Positions 53,739-63,023 of a stretch of DNA of 64,000 nucleotides are shown in pieces. The DNA is from Bog-532 sp963732345 (GTDB taxonomy: Bacteria; Actinomycetota; Actinomycetes; Streptosporangiales; Streptosporangiaceae). The stretch spans positions 310,001-374,000 of the forward strand of contig CAVSZI010000009.1 of NCBI GenBank assembly GCA_963732345.1, given 5' to 3'. Position 1 is the stretch's first letter, and each line of letters opens with the position of its first letter. The notes below the pieces were generated by a model, which saw only the letters and a program-made list of their open reading frames with translations, was not told the DNA's origin and ran no database searches. The position numbers and the translations under genes were made by a program.

Positions 53739-53983
53739 CGCTGCCGGAGGTGGTCATGGCGATCCTTGACAGCCGGGCCAACTATCCGCTGGCCGCGTCG
53801 GCGGCGCTCATCAGGCAACGCGATGGTGAGGACGTCGTGGTGCATCTCGTGCTGCTCGACGAAAAGCAGGAGCCGCTTTTCGCCGCACCAGGGGTCATCA
53901 TCGTCGTCACGTATGCGGCGCAGCACCTCGACAGTGACGTCGTGGCCGCGTTCGGGGACAGGAAAGTCATCATCCTCAAGTGA
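53726..53983 (+). CDS. Hypothetical protein
   Basis: 85 residues from a GTG: LPEVVMAILDSRANYPLAAS AALIRQRDGEDVVVHLVLLD and GVIIVVTYAAQHLDSDVVAAF. Alternating strands and helices suggest a small alpha/beta domain. Unknown. It overlaps the preceding small gene by 13 bp. Confidence 0.55.
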   Translation: MATLTLPEVVMAILDSRANYPLAASAALIRQRDGEDVVVHLVLLDEKQEPLFAAPGVIIVVTYAAQHLDSDVVAAFGDRKVIILK

Positions 53984-54107
53984 ACTGGCGGGCCCTGGGC
54001 CCGGCCGGAGCAGGGGTCGGCCGGGCCTGGGCCGCGCGTTCGAACCGGTCCGCGAGCGCCAGGCCGGCCCACAGCATGGACAGGTTCGGCGCGAACCGCA
54101 GGTTCAC
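53976..54107 (-). pseudogene. hyi stub (hydroxypyruvate isomerase-like, N-terminus)
   Basis: A GTG at 54107 starts MNLRFAPNLSMLWAGLALAD then RFERAAQAR, the characteristic first 30 residues of Hyi-type TIM-barrel isomerases (RFAxNLSML...DRFERAAxAGF). Then unrelated Pro/Ala residues and a stop follow. Glyoxylate-, inositol- and C3-sugar-catabolism loci often contain this gene, which fits the nearby iolC stub. Confidence 0.65.
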
Positions 54108-54122
54108 CGCGGCCGGGCCTGG

Positions 54123-54341
54123 TCAGACGTGCGGCCGGTCAAGCCGGAAACCCACCTTCAGCGTGACCTGGAAGTGGCAGAGCTCGTTGTTATCGATGTG
54201 CCCGCGGATCCCGGTGACCTCGAACCAGTCGAGGTTGTGCAGGGTCTTCGAGGCGCGCTCGACGGCGCCCCGGACGGCGTCGTCGACGCTGCTGGTCGAG
54301 GTGCCGACGATCTCGGTGATCGAATAGATGTTGTCCGCCAT
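54123..54341 (-). CDS. Dodecin (flavin-binding storage protein)
   Basis: 72 residues, the full dodecin length: NIYSITEIVGTSTSSVDDAV RGAVERASKTLHNLDWFEVT with the flavin-stacking Trp in DWFEV, then GHIDNNELCHFQVTLKVGF. Dodecins form dodecameric shells that bind FMN, FAD or CoA. GGAAGGAT precedes the ATG. Confidence 0.92.
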   Translation of the reverse strand: MADNIYSITEIVGTSTSSVDDAVRGAVERASKTLHNLDWFEVTGIRGHIDNNELCHFQVTLKVGFRLDRPHV

Positions 54342-54659
54342 TGGCTCATCCTTCCGCCGGGCTTTCGCCGGGTCTTCGCCGGGGCCTTCGGTGAGGTCCG
54401 CCTAGCGATCTACCCCGGACGCGGGGCCCGTCACGCTGGTCGGCGCAATTGATCTTGATGTCCCGGCTAAGGTGAACCCTCAGGGACGCGGATTGGGGGA
54501 TTCGCGCCTGCAGATCGGGGGATTTGGCGATGTCGGCGCGCTCGACGCGGCATTTTTGTTACCAAATTTATTTAAGTGTCGGTTTTTGCATCTTTTCTGC
54601 GCCTTCAGTTGAATTCTCCTGATTGCGCTCTCTGCGCGCCGGCTCCAGTGGAAGGAACC
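54342..54659. other. Intergenic stretch with AT-rich island
   Basis: About 318 bp. No gene. The segment at about 54550-54595 (TTTTTGTTACCAAATTTATT) is unusually AT-rich for this DNA and probably contains the promoter of the protease gene that follows. Confidence 0.45.
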
Positions 54660-57600
54660 ATGAGAAGACCTCAGCATGTCATCGGCCTGTCGGCCGGTGT
54701 ATCGATCCTGTGTGCCCTGGCCGGCGCGGCCACCGCCAGCGCCGCCACGTCCCCGCCTGGTACGGCGGGCACGGCGGCGCAGCGCGCGTCGCCCGTCATC
54801 GTCGTCCTGAACAACCAGTCGGCGAGCCCGGCGTCGGCCGAGTCTCCGGTGATCTCGCAGGTGGAGGCGGCCGGCGGCACCAACGTGATCGGGTACAGAG
54901 CGGTGGCGTCGTTCGCGGCCACGGTCACCCCGGCGGAGGCGGCCACGCTCGCGAACAACCCCGCGGTCGCGTCGGTCGGCCCCGACCAGAAGGTCAGCGT
55001 GGCCCCGCCCACCACCAGCCAGGTCCCGGCCGCCCCGGGGAGCCCGGCCACCCCGGGGAGCCCGGCCAGCCCGGGCGGCACCGCCGTGCCCGGGGTGTGC
55101 GGCACCCCGTCGAAGCCGCTGCTGCCGGAAGACCTCACGACGACCCACGCCGACCAGGCGCACGCTCTCGGCATCACGGGGGCCGGCGTGACGGTGGCCT
55201 GGATCGCCGATGGCCTCGACCCGAACAACCCCGACTTCATCCGCGGTGGCAAGTCGATCTTCAAGTCGTACGTGGACTTCTCCGGCAACGGCCCCGGCAC
55301 GCAGACCGGCGGCGAAGAGGCGTTCGGCGACGCGTCCATGATCGCGGCCCAGGGTAAACAGACCTACGCCCTGTCGGACTACGTGAACGCGGCCTACCCG
55401 CTGCCCTGGAACTGTGACATCAAGATCGAGGGCATGGCGCCCGGCGCGTCACTGATCGGCCTGAAGGCGGGCGGCCAGCTGCTGGCCAACTCGGCGATCC
55501 TGCAGTCCATCGACTATGCGATCACGCACGGCGCGAACGTCATCAACGAATCGTTCGGCGCGAACGTCTACTCCGACAACAACGCGCGCGACACGATCCA
55601 GCTGTTCGACGACGCGGCCGTCCGGCACGGTATCACGGTCACCGTCTCCACCGGGGACGCCGGGATCTCCGGTACCCAGTTCAGCCCGTCCACCGACCCG
55701 AACGTGATCTCCGCGGGAGCCTCGACGGACTTCCAGAGTTATGAGCAGACCGGTTACGCCGGCGCCCGGCCGTTCTCCAGCGGCAAGTCGGTGTCGGACA
55801 ATATCTCGGCGCTGTCCTCCGGCGGGATCAGCCAGGGCGGGCAGGTGCCTGACCTGGTCGCGCCCGGCGAGGCTGACTGGGCCCTGTGCTCGACCGACAC
55901 CGCCATCTTCACCGAATGCGTCGGTTACAGCGGCAAGCCGTCGCCGATCGTGCTCTTCGGCGGGACCAGCGAGGCATCACCGGTCACGGCCGGCGCCGCC
56001 GCCCTGGTCATCCAGGCGTTCCGTGAATACCATCACGGCGTATCCCCGTCCCCGGCCCTGGTCAAGCGGTTCCTCACCAGCACCGCCGGCGATCTCGGGC
56101 TGCCGGCTCCCGAGCAGGAGCCGGCCTGCTGAACGCGGACGCGGCGGTCAAGGCGGCCGAGAACTACCGCGGCAGCACGGGCGCCGGCGCCGGCCAGCCC
56201 GATCAGGTCCTGATCACGCCGCAGCAGACCACGCTGACCGGCGCGCCCGGCGCGCCCGTGGGCACCACCCTGGCCGTCACCAACGCCGGGACCAAGGCGG
56301 AAAAGGTCTCGGTGGGGACGCGCAGCTACGCCCAGAGGTCCAACTACCAGGCCAACGTGGCGCTCGACGCCGCGACCGACCCGACCTTCCCGTACGCCAC
56401 CAACGGGCTGCCGTGGGCGTACAAGAAGGTGACCCTCCACGTCGCCGGTGGCGCGGCCCGGCTGGGCGTGTCCATCGACTGGCAGGGTGATCCCGAGGGC
56501 GTGCCCGGCGGCTCGGTCGTCCGGCTCACGCTGATCGGCCCGGACGGGGCGTTCGTCACCAACACCCGGCCGCAGGGCGGCACCGTCTCCGCGAACTACG
56601 GGTTCGTGGACGTCACCCATCCCGAGAGCGGCACCTGGACGGCGGTGCTCTACACGCCGACGAAGGCCGCGGCCGTGGCCGGCCAGCCCCAGCCGTTCAC
56701 CGGCAACGTCATTCTTGACGCCTACACCCAGAAGACCGTGCCCGAGGGCTCGGTCAGCCCGTCGTCGCTCACGCTCGGCGCGGGCCAGACCGCGGACGTC
56801 CGGCTGACCACGGCCATCAGCGGCAGCGCCGGCGACAGCGCCGAATCCGTCACGTTCAGCACGCCGGACCAGCAGGCTTCGGCGCCGGTGGTGCTGCGCC
56901 CGGTCATCCCGGTCGCGGGCGGCCGGGGCACGTTCACCGGCACGATCACTGGCGGTAACGCCCGCGCGGCCGCCCCGACCGAGACGAGCACCTACTCGTT
57001 CGACGTGCCCGGGAAACAGAACGATCTCGACGTAGCCGTCCGCCTGAATCAGGACCCGAACGTCGTGATCGAGGGGGTGCTCATCGATCCGGACGGCGAA
57101 GCCATCGGCGTCGGGACCAACGCCACCTCGGTCAACACCACGACCGGCGTGGTGAGCAGCGGACCTGACCTGCAGCTGATCCAGAACGCCCCGGAGAAGG
57201 GCCGATGGCGGCTGGTCCTGATCGCCGTCGACCCGGTCAGCGGAGCAGAGGTGCCGCAGACTTTCCACGGCACCATCGGCTTCAACGAGGTCAAGGTGGC
57301 GGCGAACCTGCCCGCCAGCGCGAGCACCAAGCTGACCGCCGGGAAGGCCGCCAGCTACACGATCACCTACGGCAACGAGGGCACGGTCGCCGAGCCCGTC
57401 CAGGTCGACGCCCGGCTCGCGGCCAGCGCCAAGGTGACCCTGCCGCCGCTGTCCGGAACCTCGACGGTGAGCCTGCCGCTGAACATCAACAACCTGGCCA
57501 ACATCCCGTTCTACGAGGTGCCGCCGGGCACCAGCCAGCTCACCCTGGCCGCGACGTCCAGCGCACCGGCGCAGGTGGAGCTGAACGGGCCGCTGGGTGA

Positions 57601-58087
57601 GCCGGATGTGTTCGGCGACCTGAACGCCGCGCAGCAGGGCAACCTCACCTCGGTGGCGCGGGTGACCGAGGCAGGGGGCCGGCACCAGCTGGCCCGGGGG
57701 CTATGGGGCTCCTTCGTTCAGCAGATCGGCCCGTTCTCCGATGCGGGCGCGCCGGCCGGCACGAGCACGCTGACCGCGACCGCCACCACCCAGCCGCTGG
57801 ATACGGCCGTAAAATCCGCGGCCGGCGACCCGTACGCGCCCGGTTTCACCGACACGGCGCCCACCGGTACACCGGTGGTGGTCAACCCGGGCCAGTCAGG
57901 GAGCGTCGCGGTGACGATCACTCCGTCGGCCAAGGCCGGGACCGTGGTACACGGCGTGATCTACGTGGTCACGTCGCCGTTCAACGGAGACAACACCCTG
58001 GCCGGGGCCATCGGCGGCGGCCTGGGAGCGGTGGACACCAGCGGTGACGTGCTGGCCGCGATTCCGTACACCTACACCGTCGGGTAG
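54660..58087 (+). pseudogene. Large secreted subtilase-fold protease, frameshifted, atypical catalytic residues
   Basis: About 1,142 residues. Signal peptide, propeptide-like region (residues 45-115), Pro/Gly linker and catalytic domain (155-490), then after a one-base loss at about 56113 (CAGGAGCCGG) a long beta-rich C-terminus of Ig-like repeats (TTLAVTNAGTKAEKVSV onward). The catalytic Ser is S437 in GGTSEASP. The subtilisin His motif (HGT) is replaced by EEAFGDASMIAA, and the oxyanion Asn region reads STGDAG (D333). E220-x3-D224 has the spacing of the sedolisin Glu-Asp pair. GGAAGGAACC precedes ATG 54660. A strong terminator follows. Confidence 0.78.
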
Positions 58088-58100
58088 TTCGCAACCGTCT

Positions 58101-58131
58101 CGTGGGGGCCGCCCGGTGGGCGGCCCCCACG
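58101..58131. terminator. Strong hairpin terminator after the protease gene
   Basis: CGTGGGGGCCGCCC, loop GGT, GGGCGGCCCCCACG form a perfect 14-bp stem 13 bp after the stop codon. Confidence 0.85.
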
Positions 58132-58350
58132 AACGCGTTCAGGCCAGGCGGCAGAGCTGGACGGCGACGCTGATAACCCACGCCCTGGTTACGATCGGGC
58201 AGCTTCGGCGAAGCATCGCCCCTGGCCGGTCGCGTGATAGGTCAAACTTGGGCGGTGAATACCAGGCATCCTTGCTTCTGGGCGGGTAAGAGCCCAGGCT
58301 AGGCGGGGCGGGTGCCGGACGGCGGCACCGGCCGGGAGGAGGACGGATCG

Positions 58351-58728
58351 ATGGCTGACGAGGAGAAGGCGACCGGCGGCATTCCCGGCCCGATGCAGCA
58401 GTTCGTGAATCAGCTGCGCCGGATGACCGCGGACATGGAGAGCCTGACTGGTCTCGGGGGCCCGCTTCCGCCCCGGGCCACCGTGCCCATGATGCCGGGG
58501 CTGCCAATGCCCGGGGCCCTGTCGGCTAAGGAACTGAAATCGATCGCCACCAACGTCAAAGCGCAGCGGCAGAGCATCCAGGCCCTGCAGGCGCAGCTCA
58601 CCGCGTTCGATCAGCAGCTCGAGGTCCTGGAGGGCATCCTGGGCCCGCTCGCCGAGTGGAGCAGCCGCTGGGCGGAGCTCGAGGATCTGATGATAAACAT
58701 GGGCCAGCCGCCGAAGTCCGGGGCCTGA
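58351..58728 (+). CDS. Hypothetical coiled-coil protein
   Basis: 125 residues; GGGAGGAGG lies ahead of the ATG. Pattern: GPMQQFVNQLRRMTADMESL, a Pro/Met-rich turn (PRATVPMMPGLPMPG), then a coiled coil (SIATNVKAQRQSIQALQAQL TAFDQQLEVLEGILG) and a Trp-rich end. This organisation resembles phasin or polyhydroxyalkanoate-associated PhaR-like proteins, but that is speculative. Convergent with the YihY gene. Confidence 0.6.
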   Translation: MADEEKATGGIPGPMQQFVNQLRRMTADMESLTGLGGPLPPRATVPMMPGLPMPGALSAKELKSIATNVKAQRQSIQALQAQLTAFDQQLEVLEGILGPLAEWSSRWAELEDLMINMGQPPKSGA

Positions 58729-58808
58729 AGCCCGCCGCCCGGGTGACGAAACCCTCGCGCGCAGCGGGAAACGGCGCACGTTCGTAGACAGCGGGCAGGC
58801 GCGTTCGT

Positions 58809-59798
58809 CTAAGCGGCGGGCGGGACGGACAGCATGTCCAAGCTGGGCGGGGCCGGGCGGCAGCAGGCGATCTGGGCGTTCAGCTCGCCGCCGAGCAGCA
58901 CCGCGAGCGCACTGAAATACAGGAACAGCAGAATGGCGACCGGGGCGGACAGGGCCCCGTAGGTCGGGCTGTGCCCGATCGCGAAGGCCAGGTAGGCACG
59001 CAGCAGCAGGCTGCTGGCCAGCCACATCAGCATCGCCGCGATGGCCCCGGGCAGGTCGCGCCGCCACCGCCCGCGCACCGGCACCGCCACGTGGTACAGC
59101 GTGGCCAGCAGCCCGGTGCACACGACCACGAGGACGGGCCAGTAGGCGATGGCCACCGCCGGCCGCAGCACCGACAGCACCGGGCCGGGAGCGACGTCGG
59201 CGATCCACCGGGGCGCGGTGACCAGCAGCGGCAGCGCGGCCACGCCGGCGACCAGGGCCCCGAGGTACAGCCCGAAGGCCACGAGGCGGGCCCGGACGGC
59301 GGAGCGCACGTGGCGCATCCCGTAGCTGATGGTGATGGTGTTGACGTAGGTGTTCATGGCCGTGGACCCGGTCCACAGGGCGAGCGGGAAGCTCAGCGAG
59401 ATGATCCCGCCCCGGCCGTGCTGGAGCACGTCGGTGAGCACGGGCGTGAGCACGTGCTGCACCGCGGCGGGGGCCATGAAGTGACCGGCGCCGCGCAGCA
59501 TGTCCTTCTCCAGCTCGACCACAAGATGGGCGCCGAACAGCGGGGTGAGGTAGCCGACCGCGGCCACCAGCACGAGCAGCAGCGGCGTCAGCGACAGCAG
59601 GGCCCAGAATCCGGCCTCGGCGGCGAGCCCGAAAACGCGATCGGCCCACGCCTGCGCCGCCGTGGCCTGCACCACGGCCCACCCCGAGGTCCGGGCGTTC
59701 CGGACGCTGAAGGCACGGGCCGGGCGGTGAGCCTTTACCGGGCCGGGTGAGCGGCGCGCGGCCGCTTCCGGCGCGGTGACGGGTTCCCGGCTGCGCAC
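58809..59798 (-). CDS. YihY/virulence factor BrkB family membrane protein
   Basis: 329 residues with six transmembrane helices of the YihY fold: AGFWALLSLTPLLLVLVAAV, FPLALWTGSTAMNTYVNTIT, LYLGALVAGVAALPLLV, YWPVLVVVCTGLL, WRRDLPGAIAAMLMWLASSL and PVAILLFLYFSALAVLLGGEL. The conserved S-x-P and G-x-E elements are present. Its function is unknown despite the old ribonuclease BN label. Confidence 0.87.
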   Translation of the reverse strand: MRSREPVTAPEAAARRSPGPVKAHRPARAFSVRNARTSGWAVVQATAAQAWADRVFGLAAEAGFWALLSLTPLLLVLVAAVGYLTPLFGAHLVVELEKDMLRGAGHFMAPAAVQHVLTPVLTDVLQHGRGGIISLSFPLALWTGSTAMNTYVNTITISYGMRHVRSAVRARLVAFGLYLGALVAGVAALPLLVTAPRWIADVAPGPVLSVLRPAVAIAYWPVLVVVCTGLLATLYHVAVPVRGRWRRDLPGAIAAMLMWLASSLLLRAYLAFAIGHSPTYGALSAPVAILLFLYFSALAVLLGGELNAQIACCRPAPPSLDMLSVPPAA

Positions 59799-59808
59799 AG
59801 CCGCCAGC

Positions 59809-59994
59809 CTAGCCGCCCGGCGGGCAGTCCCGTCGGAGCCTCTCCGGGCGCGTCCCGGGCGGGAACGCCTGACGCGCGGCCAGGACGGCCAGCAGGCCAG
59901 CCGTGGCCGGCGCCGCCCCGGTCACGCAGAGCCCGGCCAGCAAGCCGGCGTCCACGCGCGGGGTGGCGCGGGGCGGTTCCGTCACGTACACCAT
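59809..59994 (-). CDS. Possible small membrane protein
   Basis: 61 residues: polar start, one hydrophobic segment AGLLAGLCVTGAAPATAGLL AVLAAR, basic tail. ATG 59994 lies next to the palindrome that also precedes the ROK gene, so regulation by that repressor is possible. It could also be spurious. Confidence 0.3.
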   Translation of the reverse strand: MVYVTEPPRATPRVDAGLLAGLCVTGAAPATAGLLAVLAARQAFPPGTRPERLRRDCPPGG

Positions 59995-59996
59995 TT

Positions 59997-60017
59997 TATA
60001 ATCGTATAGCGATTATA
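59997..60017. promoter_or_regulatory. Palindromic operator upstream of the ROK regulator
   Basis: TATAATCG, five bases, CGATTATA is a perfect inverted repeat, strikingly AT-rich for this genome. It lies 13 bp before the ROK start and likely binds that regulator. Confidence 0.7.
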
Positions 60018-60029
60018 TTAAGAGCTGCG

Positions 60030-61222
60030 ATGATGACATCCATGACGGCCATGCGGACGTCAGCGCAGACAGCGCTGCTGCGCGCGGTCCACGACCAGCC
60101 GGGCGCCACGCGCGCGGCGATCGCTCACGACCTCGGCATACCGAGCGGCTTCGCGGCCGAGACCGTGGCCCGGCTGGTGGCCATGCAGCTGCTGGCCGAG
60201 GAACCGGCGCCGCCCACCGGCAGCCGGGCCGGCCGACCACCTCGCTGCGGCCGCATCCGCACGGCCCGCTGGTGGCGGTGGCCGCCATCGCGCAGGAAAC
60301 CTGGGACGTCGCCGCGGTCCAGCTCGGCGGGATACAGATCGCGTCGGGGTCCGGAACGCACCAGCGCGACCCGGACCGGGTGCTCGCGGCGGTGGCCGCG
60401 CAACTGAACGGCCTGTCCGACCGGTTCGGCACGCGGATCCGGGCCGCGGCCGTCTCCGGGCCGGGCACGGTGGTCGGCAGCCGGCTCGTGCACGCCCCCA
60501 ACCTCGGCTGGCACGATGTCGACCTGTCCGCGCTGTGGCCCCGCTACGACCAGGATGTCCCGCTCATCGCCGGGAACGACGCCACCTTCGCCGCGATCGC
60601 CGAATCACGTCACGGCGCCGGGGCGGGCGCGGGCACGATGGTGTACCTGCACATCGAGGCCGGCATCGGCGGGGCCATCGTGGAGGGTGACCGGGTGATC
60701 CTCGGCGCCACCGGAACCGCCGGGGAGTTCGGGCACATGCCGTTCGGGGATCCGGGGCAGCGGTGCCGGTGCGGGGCAATGGGCTGCTGGAACACCAGCG
60801 TGGACGGGTACGCCCTGGCCCGGGCCCAGCAGGAGTCCCCGCCGGCGGACGAGGTCAGCTACATCCGGCGGATGCTCGCCGCCAGCCGGGCCCGCGAGCC
60901 GGCGGCCATGGGGGCGGTGCAGGCCGCCGCGCGGTCCCTCGGGCGGGGCGCGGCCGGCCTCGTCAACGCGCTCGACCCGCACCTCGTCACCCTGGGCGGC
61001 CTGGGCACGGAATTCCTTGACGTCGCGGGGGGACACGTCCTCGCCGCGTACCAGGACGGGCTGATGGCGTTCCGCTCGCTGCCGGCCCCTCCGCTGATCC
61101 CGGCGCGGCTGTCCGGCGACGGACCGCTGCTGGGCGCGGCCGAGCTGTGCTTCGACCGGGTGCTCACCGACGAGGGCGTGCAGGCCTGGACGGCTGGGCG
61201 CACGTCGCGGGCGGCCCGCTAA
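60030..61222 (+). pseudogene. ROK-family transcriptional regulator/sugar kinase, frameshifted
   Basis: Two frames make about 397 residues. The first has a winged HTH (TALLRAVHDQPGATRAAIAH DLGIPSG, ETVARLVAMQLL). The second, from about 60215, has the ROK body: GNDATFAAIAESRHGAG, IEAGIGGAIVEG, EFGHMPFGDPGQRCRCGAMGCW (zinc motif HxxxC-type with C-x-C-G-x-x-G-C). The ATP-side Asp region is degenerate, as in repressors rather than kinases. One base is lost before GGCCGACCACC. Effector presumably a sugar. Confidence 0.8.
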
Positions 61223-62109
61223 AGCGGGCTCCCGCCCCCGCCCCGGCTCAGGTAGTCGAAGGTCCGCTCCAGCAGCCCGCTGGCCCGGCGCAGATCGGCT
61301 GAGCTGGCGCCGGCCTCCTCGCCGAGCCGTGCCTGCAGCGGGGCCGGAGACTCGAAGCCAGCCGCGGCGGCCAGTCCGGCCCCGATCCGCGCGGCACCGC
61401 GGACCACCTGGGGGTCCACCGACCACACCATCTCGAAGGTCCGGTCCGGGTCCCGGCGCGATTCCTGCCCCGGGCGCTCCCACGCCGCCAGGCAGGCCGG
61501 GTTGTCGTCGGCCTCACAGATCAGCGCCCACTCGCGGCGCAGTGGCGAGTCCTCGGCAATCGGGATCTCCGCGATCGGCCCCGGCTGATCCCGGCGCTCG
61601 CCGAAATCGGCGAAGACCACCGTCTGCTGCGCGGTGCCGGCCAGGTCCGTCCAGCGCGGGCGGGCGGCGCGGTAGAAGCGCACCCGCTGGAAACAGCCCA
61701 CCAGGACCGGGTGCTGGGCCCGGGCGCAGCACTCGTCCTCGATCGCGTGGGTCACGGCCAGGAGCATGGTCTTCGCCATGACGTGCACGGTCAGATCGGG
61801 ATGACGGCGGCGCAGCCCGGCGAAGATGGATGTCTCCCGGAACGGCACGGCCCCGGATAGAGCGCGCGCCACCGCCGCGGACAGCGACAGGCCCTGGGCC
61901 CGCCCGCGCAGCACGTCGGCGAGCAGGGCACAGTCGGATTCCCGGTAGCGCCGCCGCCCGCTCGGCAACCGCTCCGGCCGGGGCAGCCCGTAACGCTGTT
62001 CCCAGTTCCGCAGCCCGGGGACGGGAATGCCGGTCCGCCGGGAGACCTCGCCGATCGACAGCACGGCAGGGTCGTCGCCGAGCGGTTCCCCCGCCGCTGT
62101 AGACTTCAT
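61219..62109 (-). CDS. MerR-family regulator with DICT sensory domain
   Basis: 296 residues from the ATG at 62109 (a TTG lies one codon upstream). MerR-type HTH: LSIGEVSRRTGIPVPGLRNW EQRYGLPRPERLPSGRRRYRES. The C-terminal part (HVMAKTMLLAVTHAIEDECC, VFADFGERRDQPGP) matches the DICT domain found with light- or redox-sensing modules. Divergent from the WhiB gene with two palindromes in the shared promoter; converges with the ROK gene, overlapping by four bases. Confidence 0.85.
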   Translation of the reverse strand: MKSTAAGEPLGDDPAVLSIGEVSRRTGIPVPGLRNWEQRYGLPRPERLPSGRRRYRESDCALLADVLRGRAQGLSLSAAVARALSGAVPFRETSIFAGLRRRHPDLTVHVMAKTMLLAVTHAIEDECCARAQHPVLVGCFQRVRFYRAARPRWTDLAGTAQQTVVFADFGERRDQPGPIAEIPIAEDSPLRREWALICEADDNPACLAAWERPGQESRRDPDRTFEMVWSVDPQVVRGAARIGAGLAAAAGFESPAPLQARLGEEAGASSADLRRASGLLERTFDYLSRGGGGSPL

Positions 62110-62144
62110 CAAGTTGATGACTCCAAGCTCGTCACATTGACGAG
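62106..62144. promoter_or_regulatory. Two tandem TCRTCA-N3-TGAYGA palindromes
   Basis: TCATCAAGTTGATGA (62106-62120) and CTCGTCACATTGACGAG (62128-62144) are both perfect inverted repeats sharing the TCRTCA-N3-TGAYGA pattern, with centres 23 bp apart. The first overlaps the MerR-DICT start codon, the second is 25 bp before the WhiB start. Probably the operators of the MerR-DICT protein. Confidence 0.65.
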
Positions 62145-62168
62145 ATAATAGCGCGTGAGGAGGACGCA

Positions 62169-62558
62169 GTGACGATCGCCTCCCGTATCGACGGCCGCAC
62201 TCGCCACCAAGTCCCCGGTGACCTGAACGCTCCCGGCCGGCGCCGCCCCCCGGTGCCGCGCGTGTACCCCGCGCTCGCGGCCGACCCAGACCCGGCCTGG
62301 TGGCGGGAATCGGCCGCCTGCCGCCAGGCCGACCCCGAACTGTTCTTCCCGATCAGCTCAATCGGCCGGGGTGCGGTCGAAGCCCAGCAGGCCAAGGCGG
62401 TCTGCGCCCGCTGCCCGGTCCGGCAGCGCTGCCTGGACTTCGCGCTGGCCACCGGCCAGGAGTTCGGCATCTGGGGCGGCTACGACGAGCGGGAACTCCG
62501 GCTGCTGCGCCGCGAAGGACGCGCCGCCGCCACCGAAGTCCCGGAGAGCGCCGGCTGA
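62169..62558 (+). CDS. WhiB-family iron-sulfur transcription factor
   Basis: 129 residues from a GTG with GAGGAGGA upstream. The four cluster ligands are C51, C79, C82 and C88 (SAACRQAD, AVCARCPVRQRC), then GIWGG (usual GVWGG turn) and a basic DNA-contacting end LRLLRREGRAAA. WhiB proteins act with the principal sigma factor and respond to O2 or NO through a [4Fe-4S] cluster. Divergent from the MerR-DICT gene. Confidence 0.92.
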   Translation: MTIASRIDGRTRHQVPGDLNAPGRRRPPVPRVYPALAADPDPAWWRESAACRQADPELFFPISSIGRGAVEAQQAKAVCARCPVRQRCLDFALATGQEFGIWGGYDERELRLLRREGRAAATEVPESAG

Positions 62559-63023
62559 CCTCCCCCTGGCCCGGGCTACCGGCACTGACCGGCGGGCCGC
62601 CCTGGCTCAGTGGCCGGGGCGGCAGGCCCGCGCCAGGCCACCCAGCCGTAGAGCCGGTCCTGCGCCACGACCCGCCGGGCCTTGGGCCAGCTCGCGCTGG
62701 CGGTTTGCCGGACGGCCAGGGCACCTCGACGACCGTCGTCCCGGCGGCGCAGGCGAGCTGCCGGTGGCTAAGACACCGTTGCGCTCCGACGGGTCTGGGC
62801 CTTTCCGGGACATAAGAATGCGGGCGCGAACATACTTGTTTCGCCATTACGACTGGCCGCTCGTCATTTAGGTCAGCTATAACCAGCACACAGCTTCTGC
62901 TATATACCGGAAAGCCCGGATCGGCACGCCTGCCACCAGGCGATAAGGCTCGTCCGGGTCTGGTGACTTTGCCGCAGGTGAGCGATGCTCTTTCTGTTAT
63001 ATCCTCAGCACCCAGGTGGCGCC
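62559..63023. other. Intergenic stretch, nothing recognised
   Basis: About 465 bp between whiB and grpE. The last 150 bp are less GC-rich (CTGCTATATACCGGAAAGCC) and should carry the grpE-dnaK promoter. No CIRCE-like or HAIR-like repeat was found by eye. Confidence 0.4.

Noticed and set aside
60605..61483. Antisense open frame over the ROK gene
   Set aside because: No domain, shadow composition, overlaps ROK motifs on the other strand.
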